Assembly: GCA_002067405.1 (NCBI GenBank)
Contig: MVRP01000126.1
Span: 1-11,890 of the forward strand
Length of the DNA: 11,890 bases
Direction of reading: 5' to 3'
Source of the DNA: Syntrophorhabdaceae bacterium PtaU1.Bin034
Lineage (GTDB): Bacteria > Desulfobacterota_G > Syntrophorhabdia > Syntrophorhabdales > WCHB1-27
The notes beneath the pieces were generated by a model. That model saw nothing but the letters and a program-made list of their open reading frames with translations. It did no database searches and was not told the origin of the DNA. Shown here one piece after another: positions 6,601-11,890 of the stretch; positions within the stretch are counted from its first letter, which is position 1, and every line of letters begins with the position of its first letter. Position numbers and translations under genes: made by a program.

Positions 6601-6942
6601 GAATTTAAACCTCGAAATAATTTCGACGGTCATACCTCCGACATCACGACTGAAGACCACCCAGATGCCCCTCAAGGATAAGTGAGATCGAGAAGCTCCG
6701 CTGCACGGATGTATCTCCCGGATTTGCTTCTGCCATTACTTGTGCATTTCTTAAACCCATTTGTATTCAAAGGCGACTATTTGCGGGTGTAGCTAATGGT
6801 CGACGGCCAGCACATAGATTGCTTCCTGTACATGTGAGTACCGATACACCCCGCGATTAGGAGTTCCGATGCCGTCTGCTAGTCTGTTAGGCATCATGCG
6901 CCGAATCATCCATCCTCAAAGTCAATCTTCGGCGATCCCGAG
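6601..6942. other. No intact gene; possible decayed minus-strand coding
   Basis: No intact gene is visible. On the minus strand two protein-like stretches survive in different frames: one with RLADGIGTPNRGVYRYSHV (about 6797-6915, ending at a TAG) and one with NAQVMAEANPGDTSVQRSF (about 6646-6753). They could belong to one decayed gene, but I recognise no family. Confidence 0.3.
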
Positions 6943-7107
6943 CTAGCATCCTTCTTTTGTCCACCCGTTCACTGTTTCGTATGGATCCCCGGGGAGGTAC
7001 GCCCGGCAGTCGGGTGAGAAGAAATCGTCAATCGCAGCAACGTCTCTGTCCAGTCGAATTAGGAAGTTTCTCACGATCGTCTTCTTCTCACTGAGATCGT
7101 CTTTCAT
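6943..7107 (-). pseudogene. SnoaL-like / ester-cyclase N-terminal remnant
   Basis: A 54-codon frame from ATG 7107 to a TAG at 6943-6945 reads MKDDLSEKKTIVRNFLIRLD, then VAAIDDFFSPDCRAYLPGDP. This matches the opening of SnoaL-like ester-cyclase family proteins, where 'NKxIVRRFxxxxxxxDxxAIDELFAPDxxxHxPG' is usual. These are small cone-shaped barrels of about 130-150 residues; the later barrel strands are not found in any frame further left, so the gene is truncated. The same frame is open upstream of 7107, so the true start may be earlier. No ribosome site is seen at 7107. It follows the cupin gene on the same strand and may have been its operon partner. Confidence 0.4.
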
Positions 7108-7184
7108 TATCGCGCCCCATGCTTTGTCTTCCCCGGAGAATCCTCTCCCCGATTGTTCGGATAGGCTCCGCCTTCCTCCTGTTG

Positions 7185-7495
7185 CTATGAAAGCTTCAGG
7201 AGAAGTACCGTCAAGGTACCTGCACTCTGGTTGTACCAGCGGTGGGGTATCTTTGCCGGACTGCCGATGAGTGTATCCTTGCCCACTTCCTTTTTCTCTT
7301 CACCGATCTCGACTATGCCGGTCCCTTCGAGCACGTAGAAGAGTACATCCCTCGGCGTCACGTGCTTCTTGAGTTGCTCGCCGGGCTTCAGCGTGATGTG
7401 CGCCACCTGGACCTTATCGTTCTCGAACATCTTCCTCGCGTCCACCCCGTGGGGTTGGGTGCTGTCCCCGTCTTCTGTACTTCGATGATATTCAT
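7185..7495 (-). pseudogene. Small cupin-domain protein, one-base frameshift near N-terminus
   Basis: Residues starting MDARKMFENDKVQVAHITLK followed by PGEQLKKHVTPRDVLFYVLEG, then VEIGEEKKEV, SPAKIPHRWYNQ form a single-domain cupin with the metal-binding pattern (His of KKH, later Glu of VLEG and His of PHRW). The true start is probably ATG at 7495, which has a strong GGAGGA (7501-7506) 5 nt upstream and encodes MNIIEVQKTGTAPNP. The two parts are in different frames: adding one C to the CCCC run (complement of 7451-7454) gives NPHGVDARK, exactly as in relatives. Either the gene is dead or one base was missed in a homopolymer. The C-terminus, LLLKLS, is also about 10 residues shorter than usual. 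Its ligand is unknown. Confidence 0.7.
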
Positions 7496-7627
7496 TGCGC
7501 TCCTCCCGTTCGTTTCACCGTCTTGCCGACTCTCCGGCGCTTCTGAGCCCCCCTTATTAATGCGAATGCCCGCCCTTCGCTGCGTCCCGAAGGAGCGTAG
7601 GGGACTGGCGTAGAACTCCTGCTCAGG

Positions 7628-7652
7628 GACACTTCAGAGACGCTTTTTAGGG
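7628..7652 (+). repeat. 25-bp imperfect direct repeat, copy 2
   Basis: GACACTTCAGAGACGCTTTT and the following TAGGG repeats 712-736 in the same orientation with four mismatches. Both copies lie within 80 bp of a tRNA-3'-like sequence. It may be an element end or flank. Confidence 0.5.
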
Positions 7653-7665
7653 TACAAAAGAGATA

Positions 7666-7739
7666 TAAGTTATTGAAATCATTATAATATTGTAGGTGGT
7701 CAACACCCCTAGCGCACCACCATTAAAATTAATAACTTA
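7666..7739. repeat. Nested inverted repeats enclosing a tRNA-3'-end-like sequence
   Basis: The outer arms TAAGTTATT (7666-7674) and AATAACTTA (7731-7739) are perfect inverses. The inner arms GGTGGT (7695-7700) and ACCACC (7716-7721) are also perfect. The inner block, TCAACACCCCTAGCGCACCA then CCATT, resembles the tRNA-Val 3' end at 641-665: it shares TCAACACCCCT, GCGC and ACCATT. Its T stem has a mismatch, so it is degenerate if it is a tRNA piece at all. It could be the far attachment site of the island or a transposon-type hairpin. Confidence 0.45.
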
Positions 7740-7907
7740 CGATCCCGCACCTATTTGGTCCCTTTCAGTTTGTATAGCTTTTGTTCAGTAAACGCCTGAT
7801 GTGAAAAGAAGGAAAGGCCTGGCATAAAGACGAGTAGGCCCGAAGCGTCACATGTGGCAATACGTGTCCTCACGGCCCGACACTTTTTATGTCTGGCATC
7901 CTATAAA

Positions 7908-7917
7908 CTGTATACAG
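7908..7917. promoter_or_regulatory. Perfect palindrome CTGTATACAG, candidate operator
   Basis: A perfect 10-bp palindrome lies 12 bp upstream of the -35 box of the promoter below. Position suggests an activator or repressor site, but the word is short and the regulator unknown. It is not a LexA box, which needs CTGT-N8-ACAG. Confidence 0.3.
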
Positions 7918-7929
7918 CTGAAACATTAC

Positions 7930-7958
7930 TTTACATACAGAAGCCATACTTATAGAAT
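7930..7958 (+). promoter_or_regulatory. Sigma70-type promoter for the CheB-CheR operon
   Basis: TTTACA (7930-7935), a 17-bp spacer and TAGAAT (7953-7958) match the consensus at five of six positions each. Transcription would begin near 7965, giving a leader of about 35 nt that contains GGAG (7988-7991), 7 nt before the ATG at 7999. Confidence 0.55.
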
Positions 7959-7998
7959 ATAAACCAGTCGAACAACCCCCATTATTCGGAGTCCGAGC

Positions 7999-10656
7999 AT
8001 GCCTTCCTCGAAGATGAAGTCCGGCGCTCAACCAAATAAACGTGCTGCTAAGGACAATACGATCGAACAGCAAAAATCCCGGGCAGGCGTACGGGCTTTT
8101 TATATCGCCGGGATAGGCGCCTCCGCCGGTGGCCTGGAAACCCTTCAGGAATTCCTGAAAAATGTCCCCGATAACAGCGGGATAGGTTATGTGATAGTCG
8201 CTCACCTCGCTCCCGACTGCAAGAGCGTCATGGCCGAGTTGCTTCAAAAGCATTCAAAAATGAAAGTCTATGAAGCCGAAGACCAGATGCAGGTTATGCC
8301 GAACTGCGTGTATGTTATTCCGGCGGGCAAGGAAATGGCCATTCTAAAGGGGTGTCTCCAGTTGATGCAGCCACGGGCAGAGAAAGGCGTCTCATACCCC
8401 ATCGACTTTTTCTTCAGGTCTCTCGCAAAGGACCAGGCAGATTACGGCATCGGCATCATTCTATCGGGCACTGGTACAGACGGCACACAGGGCATAAAAG
8501 ACATCAAGAACGAGAGAGGACTGGTTATCGTCCAGGATTCGGAAGACGCGCGCTACACCGGCATGCCGATCAGCGCGGCCGAGACGGGTATCGCCGACTA
8601 CATCATACCGGTCAGGAAGATCCCGAAACACGTTTTCGACTATGTCCGCCACGCGCGCATTCTTCAGGTAAAAAGGATCAACAAGAAGGACATGACATCG
8701 GACTACCTGAAGAAGATGCTTGTGCTGATCCGTAACGAAGTCGGTTTTGATTTCACCCTGTACAAGCCGGACCACCTTATCCGCGGCATACAGAAACAGA
8801 TGAGCATGCATCGCATCGGCTCGATAGAGGACTATCTCCGATTCCTCCGTGCCAATCCCGATGAAATGAATCTGCTTGCCAGAGTGCTTCTTATCAAGGT
8901 CACACGCTTCTTCAGGGACGAGTCCGCCTTTGAGATATTGAAATCCAAGGCCTTTTCTCTCATAGCCAAGGGAAAGGACAAAAAGAACCCTTTGCGGGTA
9001 TGGGTACCGGGGTGCTCCACGGGGGAAGAGGCATACTCAATTGCCATGGTCCTCAGGGAGTTCATGGAGGAAATGCAGGGGAGGTTCGCCGTTCAGATCT
9101 TTGCGACCGATATCGATGACAGCCTGATTGAGACCGCACGGTCCGGACTCTACCCGGCCGGCATTGCCGAGGATGTCTCACCCGAGCGGCTGGAGAGGTT
9201 CTTTATCAGGATGGGGCCGGATTACAAGGTAAAGGATGAGATCAGAAGCATGGTGATCTTTGCCGTTCAGGACCTGGTAAAAGGACCGACTTTCATGAAG
9301 CTCGATCTCATAAGCTGCCGGAACGTCCTCATCTACATGGGGTCCCAACTGCAGAAGAGAATAATCCCCCTCTTTCATTACTGCCTCAACCGTCAGGGTA
9401 TCCTGTTTCTTGGCACTTCCGAAACGATCGGCGACTTCGGCAATCTTTTTTCTGCAGTGGATGGCAAAGCCAGGGTCTTCCAGGCGAAGAACGTGCCCTC
9501 ACCACCGCTCCCGAGAGCCATGCGCGGCATCCAGATGCCGGAGAACCCCAGGGCCCGGAGCACAACGGGCTCGGTCAGCCTTGAGGAAGAGAGCTTTGGA
9601 ACACTCCTCGATCGCGCTTTGGACCGGCTGTCATCCGGCGGAGTTAACGAAACAGTCGCAGCCAGCATCCGCGACGCAATGGACCGCATCGCAGCCTCGA
9701 CCGAGGCGCCGGTCACGAAAGAGAATGGCACACCCGCAAAAAAACCGCTGTCACAAAAGGATCGCGACCGGCTCGAAGCTGAGCTTAAGCGCACAAAAGA
9801 AAAGCTCCAGACCACCATCGAAGAGCTGGAAACATCCAATGAAGAACTCAGATCATCAAACGAAGAACTGGAGTCGGTCAACGAGGAGCTTCTAAGCCTG
9901 AACGCGGAATTTCAGAACAAGATCGACGAACTCGCGGATGCGCAGGCTAACATGGACATCCTTCTAGGTGGAGCTCAGATTGCGACGATCTTCGTGGGGA
10001 TGAATATGGCGATACGAAGCTTTACCCCTTCAATTACCGGTATCATCAACCTGATCCCTTCCGACATAGGGCGCAACCTCAGGGATTTCTCGTCCTATGT
10101 CCAATACCCGAATCTGATGCCCGACATAGGCAAAGTACTGGCGACCGCCACGCCGAAAGAGAGTACCATTCCTCATTACGACGGCAGGTGGTTCCTCGTG
10201 CGCATTCTGCCATATCAGAAAAAGGGGCGTGTGGACGGCGTCGGCGTCACATTTATCGATGTCTCTGACCAGGTCATGGCCCAGAGAAAGATTGACGATG
10301 CCCTTACCTATTCGAACGGGATCATCGAGACGGTCCGGGAGCCGCTGCTTATTCTCGATGAGAATCTCCGGGTGATAACCGCGAATCGGTCATTCTACAA
10401 CACCTTCAAGGTGAACCGGGAGGAGACGGAAAAGAACTTCATCTACGACCTCGGAAACAGACAATGGGACATTCCCGGCTTGAGAAGATTACTTGAAGAC
10501 ATACTGCCGGAACAAAACGCGTTCCAGGACTACTTGGTCGAGCACGAATTCCAGACTATCGGTTGGAGAAAGATGGTCCTCAATGCTCGCCAGATCTTTC
10601 AGAAAGGCGAGGGCACCCAGATGATTCTTCTGGCCATTGAAGATATCACTACTTAA
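7999..10656 (+). CDS. CheB methylesterase-CheR methyltransferase-PAS-PAS fusion protein
   Basis: This 885-residue cytoplasmic sensory protein joins two chemoreceptor-modifying enzymes. The CheB domain (about 33-205) has the triad Ser42 in GIGASAGG, His69 in VAHLAP and Asp161 in GTGTDGT. The CheR domain (about 230-497) has VTRFFRDESAF, the SAM-binding VWVPGCSTGEEAYSIAM (from about 334) and ISCRNVLIYM (about 438). A coiled coil (about 588-654) repeats TSNEEL / SSNEEL / SVNEEL. A PAS domain with FTPSITGIINLIPSDIGR follows, then a second PAS (about 775-885) ending LAIEDITT. There is no receiver domain before CheB and no kinase at the end, whereas many relatives continue into a kinase. The start is set by GGAG (7988-7991). 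It is the first gene of an operon with the PAS kinase 16 bp downstream. Methylation of classical receptors is not assured; a signalling scaffold is equally possible. Confidence 0.93.
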   Translation: MPSSKMKSGAQPNKRAAKDNTIEQQKSRAGVRAFYIAGIGASAGGLETLQEFLKNVPDNSGIGYVIVAHLAPDCKSVMAELLQKHSKMKVYEAEDQMQVMPNCVYVIPAGKEMAILKGCLQLMQPRAEKGVSYPIDFFFRSLAKDQADYGIGIILSGTGTDGTQGIKDIKNERGLVIVQDSEDARYTGMPISAAETGIADYIIPVRKIPKHVFDYVRHARILQVKRINKKDMTSDYLKKMLVLIRNEVGFDFTLYKPDHLIRGIQKQMSMHRIGSIEDYLRFLRANPDEMNLLARVLLIKVTRFFRDESAFEILKSKAFSLIAKGKDKKNPLRVWVPGCSTGEEAYSIAMVLREFMEEMQGRFAVQIFATDIDDSLIETARSGLYPAGIAEDVSPERLERFFIRMGPDYKVKDEIRSMVIFAVQDLVKGPTFMKLDLISCRNVLIYMGSQLQKRIIPLFHYCLNRQGILFLGTSETIGDFGNLFSAVDGKARVFQAKNVPSPPLPRAMRGIQMPENPRARSTTGSVSLEEESFGTLLDRALDRLSSGGVNETVAASIRDAMDRIAASTEAPVTKENGTPAKKPLSQKDRDRLEAELKRTKEKLQTTIEELETSNEELRSSNEELESVNEELLSLNAEFQNKIDELADAQANMDILLGGAQIATIFVGMNMAIRSFTPSITGIINLIPSDIGRNLRDFSSYVQYPNLMPDIGKVLATATPKESTIPHYDGRWFLVRILPYQKKGRVDGVGVTFIDVSDQVMAQRKIDDALTYSNGIIETVREPLLILDENLRVITANRSFYNTFKVNREETEKNFIYDLGNRQWDIPGLRRLLEDILPEQNAFQDYLVEHEFQTIGWRKMVLNARQIFQKGEGTQMILLAIEDITT

Positions 10657-10672
10657 CTTCGACAGAACAGCC

Positions 10673-11890
10673 ATGAAAACAAAAAAAGAAGACGATGAGC
10701 TCTTCGAGCTTCGCCGAAGAGCCGAGGCGGAAGTCAAGAGCAGGACAAGAAGGCTCAGGAAGAGAATGCCGAACGACACCGAAAGGCTTCTCCACGAGCT
10801 CGAAACCCATCAGGTCGAGCTTGAAATGCAGAACGAAGAGCTGCGGAGGGCACGTCAGGAACTTGAAGAATCAAAACGTATGTACTCCGATCTATACGAG
10901 TTTGCGCCTGTCGGCTACCTTATCCTAGACAGGAACGGCGTTGTTCACTCCGCCAACTTTACGGCGGCCCAGATCCTCGGCCGGAATAAGTACAAAATGA
11001 TCGACCAGCCTTTTTCTGCTTTCGTCCTCAAGGACGATCTTGATGTCTTTTTTGCCCACCTCAAAGAGGTCTTCGCCCGGCAGGTCAAACAGACGGAAGA
11101 ATTAAGAGCGGGGCGCGATCATGAATCAATCGTCATCCAGTTGCAGGGCATTGTCGTGGACGAGAAAGAAAAAGAGCCGCTCTTCTGTCGCATGGCCGTT
11201 GTCGACATCACGGAGCGCAAGGGGATGGAGGAGCAGCTTCGCAGGTCACGCGACGACCTGGAACGGCGCGTCAGGGAGCGCACCTCAGAACTTGCATCCG
11301 AGAGACAATTCCTGCAGACCATCGTCGACAATATCCCCGTTATGCTTGCTATCTATACAACTAATCGCGAGGTGCCAGTTGTAAATAAGGAAATCGAGTG
11401 TCTTCTCGGATGGTCGCAGAGCGATCTCAACCATATCGATTTGATGGCCGAACTTTACCCTGACCCTGATTATCGCAATGAGATCTGGGAGTACATGTCA
11501 AACCCGGGGCCATTTTGGAAAGACATCAAGATGCGGGCTCGCGATGGACGGACCCTGGAGACAAGGTGGATGAATGTCCAGCTATCCGAAGACTCCCGGA
11601 TAGGAATCGGCCTTGATATAACGGAGCGAAACCGTCTCGAAGAGCAACTGCGCCAATCGCAGAAGATGGAGGCTATAGGCACCCTCGCAGGCGGCATCGC
11701 CCACGACTTCAACAATATGCTTGCCGTCATATTGGGTAATGCGGAACTGATCCTCGATGAAATGAACGAATCAAGGGGGGATCTGGAAGCAGGCCGTCAC
11801 AACACCGATCAAATTATAAAGGCCGCCAAGCGGTCACGCGATCTGGTCAAGCAGATCCTTACCTTCAGCAGAAAAAGTGAGAGCCCCAAG
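10673..11890 (+). CDS. PAS-PAS sensor histidine kinase (partial, runs off the window)
   Basis: The frame is open from ATG 10673 through the last base, 406 codons. Residues 1-68 form a charged helix ([20 protein letters not shown]). PAS 1 spans about 70-180 ([18 protein letters not shown] ... VVDITERK). A coiled-coil linker, [16 protein letters not shown], leads to PAS 2 at about 210-318 ([16 protein letters not shown] ... GLDITERN). The HisKA dimerisation domain has the phospho-acceptor box [20 protein letters not shown], with His344. The ATP-binding domain must lie beyond the window, perhaps with a receiver, as is common after 'AHDFNN' H boxes. No membrane segment is present, so it is cytoplasmic. 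It starts 16 bp after the CheB-CheR gene and lacks its own promoter or a strong ribosome site, so co-transcription is likely; the two may act as a split version of the fused sensor kinases. Confidence 0.9.
   Translation, partial: MKTKKEDDELFELRRRAEAEVKSRTRRLRKRMPNDTERLLHELETHQVELEMQNEELRRARQELEESKRMYSDLYEFAPVGYLILDRNGVVHSANFTAAQILGRNKYKMIDQPFSAFVLKDDLDVFFAHLKEVFARQVKQTEELRAGRDHESIVIQLQGIVVDEKEKEPLFCRMAVVDITERKGMEEQLRRSRDDLERRVRERTSELASERQFLQTIVDNIPVMLAIYTTNREVPVVNKEIECLLGWSQSDLNHIDLMAELYPDPDYRNEIWEYMSNPGPFWKDIKMRARDGRTLETRWMNVQLSEDSRIGIGLDITERNRLEEQLRQSQKMEAIGTLAGGIAHDFNNMLAVILGNAELILDEMNESRGDLEAGRHNTDQIIKAAKRSRDLVKQILTFSRKSESPK

Noticed and set aside
7692..7723. Intact tRNA gene
   Set aside because: Only a degenerate T-arm and CCA-like end exist; no anticodon or D arm precedes them.
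7666..7739. Integron attC site
   Set aside because: The RYYYAAC and GTTRRRY core boxes are not present in the right places and no integron integrase is seen.
9393..9881. Minus-strand 162-residue Ser-rich frame
   Set aside because: It is the antisense of the CheB-CheR coiled-coil region; the Ser runs mirror repeated Glu codons.
1..11890. CRISPR array, toxin-antitoxin pair or retron
   Set aside because: No regularly spaced repeats, reverse transcriptase or antitoxin gene next to fic could be found; class II Fic proteins carry their inhibitor internally.

Overview
This window looks like a degraded genomic island followed by the start of a healthy signalling operon, from a Gram-negative, moderately GC-rich bacterium. 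Gene content (CheB-CheR-PAS fusion, IS21 and serine-recombinase debris, an ester-cyclase/cupin pair, an opine-dehydrogenase-like gene) would suit an environmental deltaproteobacterial lineage such as a syntroph or sulfate reducer. That placement is inference; nothing in the window fixes the taxon. No rRNA, intact tRNA or CRISPR array is visible.

Region 1 (1-663): a small excisionase-type HTH gene on the minus strand, then a gene-free stretch ending in the 3' half of a tRNA-Val(GAC), 617-663. A 3' half without its 5' half is what tyrosine integrases leave at attachment sites.

Region 2 (664-2450): mobile-element wreckage. A tyrosine-integrase fragment is joined in one frame to the C-terminus of an IS21 IstB. 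A DUF5372-like piece and the C-terminal third of a large serine recombinase (one nonsense codon, one +1 frameshift) lie in the opposite orientation. A fragment of IS21 IstA follows. The recombinase block thus sits between istA and istB remnants.

Region 3 (2450-7495): cargo. An opine/octopine dehydrogenase-family gene has lost its extreme C-terminus at a junction with a frameshifted gene fragment resembling the cytoplasmic C-terminus of a Na/Pi symporter. Then come an intact alpha/beta hydrolase (minus), an intact class II Fic protein with its own promoter-like box and terminator, a SnoaL-like ester-cyclase remnant and a cupin gene with a one-base frameshift.

Region 4 (7496-7998): a 25-bp imperfect direct repeat of a sequence near the left tRNA fragment, a second tRNA-3'-end-like sequence inside nested inverted repeats, a 10-bp palindrome and a good sigma70-type promoter. 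The paired repeats at about 0.6-0.7 and 7.6-7.7 kb suggest the interval between them is an old integrated element of about 7 kb.

Region 5 (7999-11890): a two-gene sensory operon. The first gene encodes a CheB methylesterase-CheR methyltransferase-coiled coil-PAS-PAS protein without a kinase. The second, 16 bp downstream, encodes a PAS-PAS histidine kinase that runs off the window. Together they have the parts usually seen fused in CheB/CheR/PAS/kinase hybrids.

I found no convincing undescribed biological system. The most notable material is the architecture of the decayed island and the split sensor pair. Several frameshifts are single-base changes, some in homopolymers, so sequencing error must be excluded before each gene is called dead.
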